Origin: Rhodocyclaceae bacterium
Lineage (GTDB): Bacteria > Pseudomonadota > Gammaproteobacteria > Burkholderiales > Rhodocyclaceae
Assembly: GCA_017444505.1 (NCBI GenBank)
Contig: JAFSWK010000024.1
Coordinates: 1-24,779, forward strand
Length of the DNA stretch: 24,779 nt
Reading direction: 5' to 3'
Position 1 is the stretch's first letter. Every line of letters starts with the position of its first letter. Position numbers and translations under genes: made by a program. The notes under the pieces are model-generated. The model was not told where the DNA came from and did not search any database. It saw nothing but the letters and a program-made list of their open reading frames with translations. Positions 14,438 through 21,999 of this stretch are shown here, piece by piece.

Positions 14438-15091
14438 TTACTCCTCAATGCGGTGCGCGGGCTTGATACGAAATTCGGGCGCTTCGCATTGCTGCGGGTA
14501 TTTCTGGCGCACCGCCCAGATAATCAGGCCAATCAGGAAAAAGGCGCTGGGCGGCAGCAGCAGCAGGCCATTGGGCACGTACCAGCCGCCATCATTGACC
14601 GTGGGCAGCAGCACGTAGCCAAACAGCGTGCCCGCGCCGAAGAGTTCGCGCACGGCGGCGACCGTGAGCAGAATCAGGCTGTACCCCAGGCCGTTGCCCA
14701 AGCCGTCCAGCAAACTGGGCAGCGGCGGGTTTTGCATGGCGAAGGCTTCGGCGCGCCCCATGATGATGCAGTTGGTGATAATCAGGCCGACGAACACGGA
14801 AAGCTCTTTGCTGATGGCAAAAGCGTAGGCTTTGAGAATCTGGTCGACGACGATGACCAGCGAAGAAATCACCGTCATCTGTACGATGATGCGGACGCTG
14901 GACGGGATGTGGTTGCGAATCAGGCTGATGATGAGGTTCGAGCAGGCGGCCACGGCGGTGAGCGCAATGCCCATGGTGAGCGCGGTGGGCAGTTTGGAAG
15001 TCACCGCCAGCGCCGAGCAGATGCCGAGCACTTGCAGGATGACGGGGTTGTTGCGAGCCAGCGGTTCGGTGAGGATGGCGGTGTTTTTCAT
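14438..15091 (-). CDS. nqrD: Na+-NQR subunit D
   Basis: A 217-residue six-helix membrane protein. LARNNPVILQVLGICSALAVTSKL near the N-terminus carries the first conserved Cys, and VGLIITNCIIMGRAEAFA the second; both ligate the membrane iron centre with NqrE. Length is at the usual 208-217. AAAGGA nine bases before ATG 15091 supports the start. The C-terminal tail (QQCEAPEFRIKPAHRIEE) is polar. Confidence 0.97.
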   Translation of the reverse strand: MKNTAILTEPLARNNPVILQVLGICSALAVTSKLPTALTMGIALTAVAACSNLIISLIRNHIPSSVRIIVQMTVISSLVIVVDQILKAYAFAISKELSVFVGLIITNCIIMGRAEAFAMQNPPLPSLLDGLGNGLGYSLILLTVAAVRELFGAGTLFGYVLLPTVNDGGWYVPNGLLLLPPSAFFLIGLIIWAVRQKYPQQCEAPEFRIKPAHRIEE

Positions 15092-15104
15092 GGTGTGCGT
15101 CCTT

Positions 15105-15938
15105 TCAGCCTTGCGCCTGCTGCTGGCGCAGACGTTGGAGCAACGGGCCGTAGCCCAGCGGCCCCAGCCAGTAGTTGATTAGGTGTTCGACGCCGCGTCC
15201 GGTAAGCGTCGCGCCCGAAAGCCCGTCGATTTGATGCGCCGCGCCCGGCGCGCTGGCTTCGACGTGCCCCTTGACCAGCCGGATGGCCGGTTGCCCGTCG
15301 GCGTCATGCACCTGTTTGCCTTGCCAGAGCGCGCGCCATTTCGGGTTGTCGATTTCGCCGCCCAAGCCCGGCGTCTCGCCCTGCTGGTAAAACTTCAAGC
15401 CACGCACGGTGTCCCAATCTTTTTCCAGCGCGAGGAAACCATACATGCGCGACCACAGCCCCGCGCCATAGACGGGCAGGATGACGGCTTGCACGCTTTG
15501 CCCGTCGGCGCTGCGCACGAAATACACCGGCATGAAACGCGGGCGCAGGCGGATGAGGGCGGGGTCGTCGGCGGGGGCGAGCGGCGTGGTGCGTTTCGGG
15601 TCTTTGGCGGCGGCTTCGATGTTGTACTGCGTCTGGTCAAAGGCGGTGCTCACCGCGCCGGTTTCCAGTTCAATCAACTGCGCTTCGATGCGCGAAAGTG
15701 CGGCTTCCACGCTGCTGCCGTCTTGCAGCAGACCGGCGACTTCGACGATGTTGCGCTGAAATTCCAGCGCCTGATTGCGTTGCTGCGCGGGTTTCAGCGC
15801 CACCGCCGCCCACGCCACCAGCACCGAGCAGCACAGGCAGACGAGCAGGGTGATGCCCAGCGTTTTGGTGCGGCTATCGTTGGGCAGCGCGAAAAACGCG
15901 CGTACCGGATTGGCCGCGCGCGGTTCAGGCGAGTTCAT
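15105..15938 (-). CDS. nqrC: Na+-NQR subunit C, covalent FMN carrier
   Basis: A 277-residue subunit with an N-terminal membrane helix (about residues 26-48) and a periplasmic FMN-binding domain. The flavinylation motif DGLSGAT is at 238-244, making T244 the phosphoester-linked threonine. TPGLGGEIDNPKW (189-201) is a conserved NqrC block. Start ATG 15938 (MNSPEPRAANPVRAFF) overlaps the end of nqrB by 14 bases; a longer frame into nqrB is rejected. Flavin attachment needs an ApbE-type transferase, which is not in this window. Confidence 0.95.
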   Translation of the reverse strand: MNSPEPRAANPVRAFFALPNDSRTKTLGITLLVCLCCSVLVAWAAVALKPAQQRNQALEFQRNIVEVAGLLQDGSSVEAALSRIEAQLIELETGAVSTAFDQTQYNIEAAAKDPKRTTPLAPADDPALIRLRPRFMPVYFVRSADGQSVQAVILPVYGAGLWSRMYGFLALEKDWDTVRGLKFYQQGETPGLGGEIDNPKWRALWQGKQVHDADGQPAIRLVKGHVEASAPGAAHQIDGLSGATLTGRGVEHLINYWLGPLGYGPLLQRLRQQQAQG

Positions 15939-17142
15939 GGCGACGCTCCCGACGGCGGATGTTGGCCAGCACGACGCAGTGGTCGATGAGCGGCGCAAAC
16001 AGGTTGGCAAACAGAATGGCAAGCATGATGCCTTCGGGGAAGGCGGGGTTGAGCACGCGCACGACGATGGTGACGACGCCCACCAGCGCGCCGAAAATCC
16101 AGCGTCCGAGGTTGGTCATCGCGGCGGAAACCGGATCGGTGGCCATGAACATGATGCCGAAGGCGAAGCCGCCGAGCACCAGATGCCAGTGCCACGGCAC
16201 GGCGGTGAGCGGGTTGGCGTCGCTGCCAAAGAGGTTGCACAGCCAAGTGGCGACGACCAGCCCCAGCACGCCGCCGGCGACGATGCGCCAGGAGGCGATG
16301 CGCGTATAGAGCAGGAAAGCGCCGCCCACGAGCACGCACAGCTTGGAAGTCTCGCCCAGCGTGCCGGGCATCAGGCCGACGAAGGCTTGCCACCAGCTCA
16401 GTCCGCTGTCGGCAATCGCCGTCATACCCGCGCTGGCGGCAAGAGAGAGCGGCGTGGCCTGCGAAATGCCATCGATGCCGGCCACCCAGACCAGATCGCC
16501 CGAAATCGCCGCCGGATACGCGAAATACAGAAAGGCGCGTCCGGCCAGCGCCGGATTGAGAAAGTTTTTGCCCGTGCCGCCGAAAATTTCTTTGGCGAAC
16601 ACCACGCCAAAACTGATGCCCAGCGCCACCATCCACAGCGGCATGGCGGGCGGCAAGGTGAGCACGAAGAGCATCGAAGTGACCAGAAAACCTTCGTTGA
16701 CTTCATGCCCGCGCACGATGGCAAACAGCACTTCCCACAGGCCGCCGACGGCCAGCGTGACGAGGTAGGCGGGCAAAAAGTAGAGAAAACCGTGCACCAT
16801 GCAGGCCAGCAGATTGTCGGCGGCCAGCGGCACGCCCAGCGCCTGCAAAGCCGCCGCCTGCCAGTGCAGGTGTTCCGTGCCCGCCTGGGCGATGGCCAGA
16901 TTGGCTTGCAGGCCGGTGTTGTACCAGCCCACGAGCAGGCAGGGCAGCACGGCCAGCACGACGTAAGACATCATCCGTTTCAGGTCGATGGCGTCGCGCA
17001 CATGCGGCGCGCGCAGGGATTTCTGGCCGGTCGAATACAAAAAGGTGTCGACCATTTCAAAGAGCGCATAGAATTTTTCCAGCCGTGCGCCGGGCTGGAA
17101 GGCGGGTTCGATGCGGTCGAGGAGGTTTCGCAGGCGCTTCAT
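15925..17142 (-). CDS. nqrB: Na+-NQR subunit B, covalent FMN and Na+ channel subunit
   Basis: A 405-residue membrane protein with about ten helices. The flavinylation motif DGISQAT is at residues 224-230 (T230 the attachment site). GTGKNFLNPALAGRAFLYFAYP and GFAFGIMFMATDPVSAA are family signatures. NqrB accepts electrons from NqrC and holds the sodium pathway and quinone site. AAGGA ten bases before ATG 17142 supports the start. It lies six bases after nqrA. Confidence 0.97.
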   Translation of the reverse strand: MKRLRNLLDRIEPAFQPGARLEKFYALFEMVDTFLYSTGQKSLRAPHVRDAIDLKRMMSYVVLAVLPCLLVGWYNTGLQANLAIAQAGTEHLHWQAAALQALGVPLAADNLLACMVHGFLYFLPAYLVTLAVGGLWEVLFAIVRGHEVNEGFLVTSMLFVLTLPPAMPLWMVALGISFGVVFAKEIFGGTGKNFLNPALAGRAFLYFAYPAAISGDLVWVAGIDGISQATPLSLAASAGMTAIADSGLSWWQAFVGLMPGTLGETSKLCVLVGGAFLLYTRIASWRIVAGGVLGLVVATWLCNLFGSDANPLTAVPWHWHLVLGGFAFGIMFMATDPVSAAMTNLGRWIFGALVGVVTIVVRVLNPAFPEGIMLAILFANLFAPLIDHCVVLANIRRRERRHELA

Positions 17143-17148
17143 GCGGGC

Positions 17149-18513
17149 TTATCCTTCTTGTTCAATCTGACGCAGGGCGTCGCGCAGGATGGGGGCGTAA
17201 TCGTGTTTGCCGACGCAGACGAATGAGCACAGGGCGAGGTCTTCTTCGTCCAGTTCCAGACAGCCGAGTTTTTGCGCCATGTCCGTGTCGCCCACCAGCA
17301 GCGCGCGCAAAAGCTGCGTGGGCAGAATGTCCAGCGGCATGACTTCTTCAAACAGGCCAGTGGGAATCATCGCGCGCGGGCTGCCGTTTTGCGCGGTATT
17401 GAGCGCCAGCGACCGAGGTTTGCGGGGCAGGAAAATATTGAGCAGCGAAAAACGGTTGCCCGCCAGCGGGTTGATCCAGCCGAGAAAATCGCGCGGCGCT
17501 TCATCGGGCAGCAGCGTGATTTGCTGGTGATGGCGCCCCAGAAATGCGGTGTGGCCGCGCGCGCTGCGGCCATCGAGCGCGGAACCCGACAGCACGCGCA
17601 GCGGCGTGTCGGTTTGCCGCACTTCGTCGTGCAGCAGTTCGTCCAGACTGGCGCCCAGACGGGTGCGCAGCAGGCGGGGACGCGCCGCGCCCGCGCCGCC
17701 GAGCGCAACGATGCGCTCCACCGGCAGGCGTCCCGTGCGGAAAAGCTGGCCGATGGCGATAACGTCCGCATAGCCAACATGCCAGACGGTGCGCTGCGCG
17801 CTGGCCGGATGCAGAAAGTGAATGTGCGTGCCGACCAGTCCGGCAGGATGCGGGCCGGTGAACGTGGCGGTCTTTACGTGGGCGGCGATGCCGTCCCACG
17901 CCGCCTGTTTGCCTGCGGGCGACGTGCATACCCAGATGGGCGCGTCGGTAAGCCGCGCCAGCACGCGCAGGCCGTGCGCGAAGGCGTCCCCGTGTTCGGG
18001 CTGCGCGAGGATAAACGCCGGGTCAGCGGCCAGCGGGCGGGTGTCGATGGCGGTGACGAACAGCGCCGCCGGTTGCGAATCGGGCGCGGGAATTTTGCTG
18101 TACGGGCGCGTGCGAAACGCCGTCCACAGCCCGCTGGCCAGCAGGGTTTCGCGCACCGCCCCGCTGTTCAGCGCGGCCAGTTCGTCTTCACCATATGCGG
18201 GGAAGGTTTCCGCGGCTTCGTCGTCATCCAGCTCGATGACCACCGAGAGCAGCTTGCGCCGCTCGCCGCGATGGATGGCGACGACCTTGCCGCCGCCGGG
18301 CGCGGTGAAGCAAACCTGCGGCCACTGTTTGTGCACAAACAGCGTCTGCCCGCAGCGCACCGGCGCGCCTTCGGCAAGGCGGAACGTGGGTTTCAAATCG
18401 ACGTAATCCGCGCCCAGCAGGGCAACGTGCCGAACCGCCCGCGCCGGCTCAATCAGCGCCTGCGGCGCACCGGCCAGCGGGAGATTCAATCCTTTCTTGA
18501 GCAGAATGTGCAT
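17149..18513 (-). CDS. nqrA: Na+-NQR subunit A
   Basis: A 454-residue peripheral cytoplasmic subunit, close to the family's 445-450. HILLKKGLNLPLAGAP at the N-terminus, LKPTFRLAEGAPV, FTAPGGGKVVAIHRGERR (lipoyl-like fold), and PTGLFEEVMPLDILPTQLLRALLVGDTD near the C-terminus are NqrA hallmarks. It is the first gene of the nqrABCDEF-M operon. Start ATG 18513 fits the conserved N-terminus; the frame open to 18588 adds unsupported residues. No strong Shine-Dalgarno is visible. The 194 bp upstream contains two GATACCCG copies and CTTCCCGGAAG but no confident promoter. Confidence 0.96.
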   Translation of the reverse strand: MHILLKKGLNLPLAGAPQALIEPARAVRHVALLGADYVDLKPTFRLAEGAPVRCGQTLFVHKQWPQVCFTAPGGGKVVAIHRGERRKLLSVVIELDDDEAAETFPAYGEDELAALNSGAVRETLLASGLWTAFRTRPYSKIPAPDSQPAALFVTAIDTRPLAADPAFILAQPEHGDAFAHGLRVLARLTDAPIWVCTSPAGKQAAWDGIAAHVKTATFTGPHPAGLVGTHIHFLHPASAQRTVWHVGYADVIAIGQLFRTGRLPVERIVALGGAGAARPRLLRTRLGASLDELLHDEVRQTDTPLRVLSGSALDGRSARGHTAFLGRHHQQITLLPDEAPRDFLGWINPLAGNRFSLLNIFLPRKPRSLALNTAQNGSPRAMIPTGLFEEVMPLDILPTQLLRALLVGDTDMAQKLGCLELDEEDLALCSFVCVGKHDYAPILRDALRQIEQEG

Positions 18514-18707
18514 GTCACATCGAACCGATTGATTTACAAGGGCGCGCTTCCCGGAAGTTCGGTTTGATACCCGCTCTGATACCCGCATTTTCGTTTGGTA
18601 CCCCTGCGCAGGTCGTCCGGAACCGGATGCACGAAGGGCGTTATTGTCCTACATGTCGGCCTCGGTTCAAACTGTCCCCGGCATGGTCTCAGCGCCAGCG
18701 CGAACTG

Positions 18708-18995
18708 TCACGTTTCCCCAGACGCATCGTCCGCTGCTGTCGGCGCGGGCGCGGTCTCTTGCTGCGGTGCCACCCCATCCAGCGCCCGCATTGCCTCCGA
18801 CGGCATCACGCCACAGGCACGGCACCAATCAATAAATTCTGCCAAATCAATATACTGTTCGCCGCGCTCAATCTTGGAGACATAGCTCTGCCCGCGTCGC
18901 AGGCGGCAAGCCAGCTCCATCTGCGTCAAGCCCGCCTCCCTGCGGATTTCACGCAACAGCCTCCGAATCGCCCCATAGACTTGACCATAAAGCAT
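18708..18995 (-). CDS. XRE-family transcriptional regulator
   Basis: A 95-residue protein with a helix-turn-helix at residues 9-64: IRRLLREIRREAGLTQMELA, then RRGQSYVSKIERGEQYIDLAEFIDWC, the standard XRE/Cro fold with the recognition helix around QSYVSKIE. The tail from 75 is Pro/Ala-rich. ATG 18995 is the most likely start; a TTG just before it is possible. No Shine-Dalgarno is visible, and a TATAGC box only eight bases before the ATG suggests a leaderless message. Two adjacent palindromes cover its start and the divergent promoter, so autoregulation and control of the divergent cluster is the likely role. It also points toward nqrA, 194 bp downstream. Confidence 0.88.
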   Translation of the reverse strand: MLYGQVYGAIRRLLREIRREAGLTQMELACRLRRGQSYVSKIERGEQYIDLAEFIDWCRACGVMPSEAMRALDGVAPQQETAPAPTAADDASGET

Positions 18996-19011
18996 CAAGG
19001 GATGCTATATT
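18981..19011 (+). promoter_or_regulatory. Candidate sigma70-type promoter of the exported-protein cluster, 19-bp spacer
   Basis: TTGACC (18981-18986; 5/6 match to -35) and TATATT (19006-19011; 5/6 match to -10) are separated by 19 bp, longer than the optimal 17. A perfect palindrome fills the spacer. Transcription would start near 19018, leaving a leader of about 100 bases before the lipoprotein ATG at 19118. Confidence 0.5.
18991..19006. promoter_or_regulatory. Candidate operator: perfect palindrome AGCATC-N4-GATGCT
   Basis: AGCATCaaggGATGCT is a perfect 6-bp-arm inverted repeat. It covers the XRE start codon (18993-18995) and lies in the spacer of the divergent promoter. Binding here by the XRE protein could block both its own message and the cluster to the right. 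Confidence 0.6.
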
Positions 19012-19025
19012 TCGACCCGAAATAT
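19007..19025. promoter_or_regulatory. Candidate operator: perfect palindrome ATATTTCG-N3-CGAAATAT
   Basis: ATATTTCGaccCGAAATAT has 8-bp perfect arms and begins at the base after the preceding palindrome. It overlaps the rightward -10 and expected start site. Two perfect palindromes in tandem, both AT-rich against a GC-rich background, argue for a real regulatory site. Confidence 0.65.
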
Positions 19026-19117
19026 TCCAGAACAGACTATTTCTCGCCCACCGGGTTGCCCGCCTTGTAAACATCCCGGTATTTCAATCTATTACCGCCT
19101 TGTCACGGAGCCAACCC

Positions 19118-19423
19118 ATGCGCACATCCCTGCTGCTCGCCACCACCCTGCTTGCCGCCCTCACCCTTACCGCTTGCGGCAGACCGCGCGTGCCAGAAGT
19201 CAAGGATCCCGCGCACCCGGTTGATGCCAGCGGCAAACCCATCGCCGCCGAAGATTTTCTCACCCTCTACTGCACGGAGAGCGACGACAAGAAAATCAGT
19301 GACTTCAAGCCGGAAGAAATCAAGACGTGTCGGGAAGTGGCGGAAGTCGCCGCCCGCGAAGTGATGAACAAAGCCTTTGGTTCAGTCTTTGGCGGAATGC
19401 CGCTGCATGACAGGAAGAAGTAA
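19118..19423 (+). CDS. Small lipoprotein of unknown function
   Basis: A 101-residue protein with a lipoprotein signal: positive MRTS, hydrophobic core LLLATTLLAALTLT, and lipobox LTAC with C20 as the acylated residue. The mature part is about 81 residues, polar, with two further cysteines (LYCTES and KTCREV) that could form one disulfide. GGAG seven bases before ATG 19118 sets the start. I do not recognise the family. It is the first of four exported proteins divergent from the XRE regulator. Confidence 0.8.
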   Translation: MRTSLLLATTLLAALTLTACGRPRVPEVKDPAHPVDASGKPIAAEDFLTLYCTESDDKKISDFKPEEIKTCREVAEVAAREVMNKAFGSVFGGMPLHDRKK

Positions 19424-19524
19424 TCGCAGCCGATCTCCCCGCTCACAGCAGCGCAGCCGCAAGCCCGCAACAATCCATCACCTTTTCAGCATTGTCTTGA
19501 AACGTTAAGAACAGGGAAACCCGC

Positions 19525-20097
19525 ATGACAAAGAATCTCGCCACGCTGCGCAAAGCGGCCACCATCTTCACCGCTGTGCTGACACTGAGCATGGCTGCCG
19601 CAAGCATGGCGATGGCAAAACAAACCGCCGATGACCGGGCCAGAATCCTCGATGACATCGTGCAGGCCGAAGCCTACTCGGTGAAAGTGTCTTCTGGCAG
19701 CAAGGACACGGTGTACATCTTTTCCGATCCCGCATGCGGCTACTGCCGTCGTCTGGAAAAGAACTTCATCAACAAGTACGCCAAGGACTACACCATCCAC
19801 ATTATTCCCGTCACCATCATCGGCGGCAGCAACTCAACGCCCGCCGTGAGTGCATTGCTCTGCGCCGCACCCGAAGAACGGCGCAAGATGTGGAAACAGC
19901 TTATTCAAGGCAAGACTATGCACGGCGACGACTGCAAGGCAGGCCGCAAAGCCGCCAGCCATAACAATCAGGTGCTCAACAACATGGGCTTTACCAGCGT
20001 GCCCACCATCATCAATGGCATTGGCGAGAGCGTGCCCAGAAACATACTGGGCAATGTGCCAAAGATTGTGCGCTGGCTGGCCTCTTTCGATGAATAA
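19525..20097 (+). CDS. DsbC/DsbG-like periplasmic thiol-disulfide isomerase, no dimerisation domain
   Basis: A 190-residue protein with an N-terminal signal peptide (core TIFTAVLTLSMAAASMAMA, cleavage near residue 31). The thioredoxin-fold catalytic part has FSDPACGYCRRLEKNF with C71-x-x-C74 (CGYC, the active-site sequence of E. coli DsbC), a second cysteine pair C113/C137 spaced as in DsbC's structural disulfide, and cis-proline P160 in TSVPTIING. E. coli DsbC has an N-terminal dimerisation domain of about 60 residues plus a linker; here only some 35 residues precede the thioredoxin fold. It may thus be monomeric, or pair through another protein. AGGGA upstream of ATG 19525 supports the start. 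Neighbours are cysteine-containing exported proteins, plausible substrates. Confidence 0.88.
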   Translation: MTKNLATLRKAATIFTAVLTLSMAAASMAMAKQTADDRARILDDIVQAEAYSVKVSSGSKDTVYIFSDPACGYCRRLEKNFINKYAKDYTIHIIPVTIIGGSNSTPAVSALLCAAPEERRKMWKQLIQGKTMHGDDCKAGRKAASHNNQVLNNMGFTSVPTIINGIGESVPRNILGNVPKIVRWLASFDE

Positions 20098-20118
20098 GCG
20101 CGCTTGTTTGTTTTACAT

Positions 20119-20172
20119 GTGCGCTGCGCACTTTCCCGCCAACAACCTGGCCCTTTGGCTGGCCTTGCCAGC
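20119..20172. other. Intercistronic inverted repeats
   Basis: GTGCGC-T-GCGCAC (20119-20131) and GCTGG-N5-CCAGC (20158-20172) lie in the 108-bp gap between the DsbC-like gene and the next one. Neither is followed by a clear T-run, so I do not call a terminator; they may be processing or mRNA-stability structures. Confidence 0.35.
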
Positions 20173-20205
20173 TTCATCCATTTCACACCCAAAAAGGAAC
20201 CCGCC

Positions 20206-20916
20206 ATGCGTAAAACTTTCCTGCTTCCCGCCCTCGCAACACTGGCCGTCTGCGCACCTGTCCACGCGCTGAATCTGGATGTCAACGGCGTGACCATCGG
20301 CACAGAATTCAATGCCGGCGTCAAGGACGTGCTGCAAAAGGTCAACCCCGCCTATCAAATTACCGATGTCAAGGATGGCGAGCAAGTCGTCGGCTACATT
20401 GCCTCGGCAGGGAACAAACGCAATCCGTTCGACGCATTCGTAGTCCTGCGCGCGCGAGACGGCAAAATCTGGTTCGCCGGGCGACGGCAGACGTTGGGCG
20501 AAGGCAAGCGCATCGCGCAAGATGGTTTGCTGGCGGCGCTGAAAGAAAAATACAGCGACTATTCCGCCACGGAAACCCGGTACTCCTGGAACAAGCAGGC
20601 CATCTGGCGTTACAGCCGCGACACCAGCCAGATTCCGCTGCCCTCCATTAACGATGACCCTTGCGGCGATCAAAAATATTCAAATTTCTACGATGTCCCC
20701 TACCCGGTGCAGTTTGCGCCGGGCTGCCAGATTGCGATTACTGCGGAATGGCGTGAGGACGATGACAATCTGATCAGCCGCTACACCGTGACAGCCTACG
20801 ATGCCCGCACATTTCACGACGAGCTTCGCGAACGGCAGGCACAAGCGGAAATTGAACAGCAAAAAGCGCGCGAAAAAGCCGCTGCGGAAGGCCAAAGCAA
20901 CAAACCCAACCTGTAA
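20206..20916 (+). CDS. Exported protein of unknown function
   Basis: A 236-residue protein with a Sec signal peptide (MRKTFLLPALATLAVCAPVHA, cleavage after residue 21 or so). The mature part has two cysteines (DDPCGDQ and APGCQIA), an aromatic/charged middle (ETRYSWNKQAIWRYSRD) and a long charged helix at the end (ELRERQAQAEIEQQKAREKAAAEG), likely a coiled coil. AAGGA eight bases upstream sets ATG 20206; a longer open frame has no signal peptide. Periplasmic location is expected. Family not recognised. Confidence 0.8.
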   Translation: MRKTFLLPALATLAVCAPVHALNLDVNGVTIGTEFNAGVKDVLQKVNPAYQITDVKDGEQVVGYIASAGNKRNPFDAFVVLRARDGKIWFAGRRQTLGEGKRIAQDGLLAALKEKYSDYSATETRYSWNKQAIWRYSRDTSQIPLPSINDDPCGDQKYSNFYDVPYPVQFAPGCQIAITAEWREDDDNLISRYTVTAYDARTFHDELRERQAQAEIEQQKAREKAAAEGQSNKPNL

Positions 20917-20925
20917 TTTCATCCC

Positions 20926-20947
20926 CGCCGCGCATTTTCGCGCGGCG
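20926..20947 (+). terminator. Hairpin after exported-protein gene (weak terminator)
   Basis: CGCCGCGC (20926-20933), loop ATTTTC, GCGCGGCG (20940-20947) forms a perfect 8-bp stem ten bases after the stop at 20916. Only TATTCATTC follows, so termination would be partial; it could instead stabilise upstream mRNA or reduce expression of the final lipoprotein gene. Confidence 0.45.
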
Positions 20948-20969
20948 TATTCATTCAGGAATCCATTTC

Positions 20970-21620
20970 ATGCAAAAACGCTATTTTGTTCTCACTCTGC
21001 TCGCCTGCTCGCTGGCCGCGTGCAGCAAAAGACCGCTGGACACCATGCAGGCGAAAAGTGTGCCCGTGTGCGCATCACTGTCAGAGGTATTCGGCGATGG
21101 CGAGTGGCCGCTGCTTATCCATGACAATAAAGAGCCAGATGTTCTCTCATTCGCGATATCCTCCCGCAGGCAGCGGCTACAGCAAGCTGATGCGGCGCGC
21201 AAAGCACTGGTCGCAGCAGGCTTAGTGCTGGCCGAGCCAGTCAAAATCGACGTGCTGGATCCCGCCGGACGCCCCACGGGCTACACCGACCCCGCAACGC
21301 GCTACAGCCTGACCGACGCCGCCAAGCCTTTTTTGCGCACAACGCAAAATGAGCAGCAAGAACTTTGCTGGGGAAAAATCTCCGTAGACAAGATACTGGA
21401 AACCAGCCAGCATTCCGATACTTCCACTTTCGTGGAATACACCTACAAAATCGAACTGGCCGAATGGGCGAAAAACGAGGAAATCACAAACAATTTTGGT
21501 CGTATTCGCAAATTTCTGGAAGGACAGGGCAAAGAAACGCAGAGATGCACTCTTACCCCGGATTCCCCTTCGCCGGAAGAGGCTTCCTCCCTGCTGTGCG
21601 CCCGGCCAGATTTCCCCTGA
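20970..21620 (+). CDS. Lipoprotein of unknown function
   Basis: A 216-residue protein with a lipoprotein signal (MQKRYFVLTLLACSLAACSK; lipobox LAAC, acylated C18). The mature part has four further cysteines (VPVCASL, ELCWGK, QRCTL, LLCARP), enough for two disulfides. Fragments such as RYSLTDAAKPFLR and FVEYTYKIELAEWA suggest a mixed alpha/beta fold, but no family is recognised. CAGGAA about nine bases upstream supports ATG 20970. It closes the four-gene exported cluster. Confidence 0.8.
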   Translation: MQKRYFVLTLLACSLAACSKRPLDTMQAKSVPVCASLSEVFGDGEWPLLIHDNKEPDVLSFAISSRRQRLQQADAARKALVAAGLVLAEPVKIDVLDPAGRPTGYTDPATRYSLTDAAKPFLRTTQNEQQELCWGKISVDKILETSQHSDTSTFVEYTYKIELAEWAKNEEITNNFGRIRKFLEGQGKETQRCTLTPDSPSPEEASSLLCARPDFP

Positions 21621-21637
21621 TCTGGGAAAAAGACCGC

Positions 21638-21796
21638 TCACCAAAACCATGCCGGGAACGGGCTTTTGAAACCGTAAGAAGCCTTTAACTCACGATGCCC
21701 GCCCAGTGGCACCAGAATGCGCAGCAGCCAGAGCAAAATGCCCGGGTCAGGCTGCGCGGCGCGCTCGCAGGCGCGGGGACGACGCTTGGTTGCCAT
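21638..21796 (-). CDS. Possible 52-residue small protein
   Basis: A leftward frame MATKRRPRACERAAQPDPG followed by ILLWLLRILVPLGG and the aromatic end PFPAWFW. AAGGAG eight bases upstream of ATG 21796 is an excellent ribosome site, better than those of most neighbours. It has a basic N-terminus and a short hydrophobic stretch, possibly membrane-associated. I do not recognise it. Coding is supported only by the ribosome site and by lying in an otherwise empty gap between the lipoprotein gene and map. Confidence 0.55.
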   Translation of the reverse strand: MATKRRPRACERAAQPDPGILLWLLRILVPLGGHRELKASYGFKSPFPAWFW

Positions 21797-21999
21797 GATG
21801 GTTCTCCTTGTCTTGACGGGAACCATCTTCCAGACGGCTGCGGCGGGATGTGTCGCACGCCGCAATCCGGCCCTGCGCGCGGCTTCATCGGCTGCAAAAT
21901 CGCGGTTTTATTGATTTTTGCCCGTTTGCGCGCTGGCGATGGGCGCGGGGATTCTGTTAGGCTTGCCTGCGTTGCGAATGATTCTTGCCTGTTTCCCCT

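Noticed and set aside
12809..16309. Long rightward frames opposite the nqr genes
   Set aside because: Gly/Ala/His/Asp-rich shadows of GC-rich codons; the leftward strand encodes all Nqr subunits with catalytic motifs.
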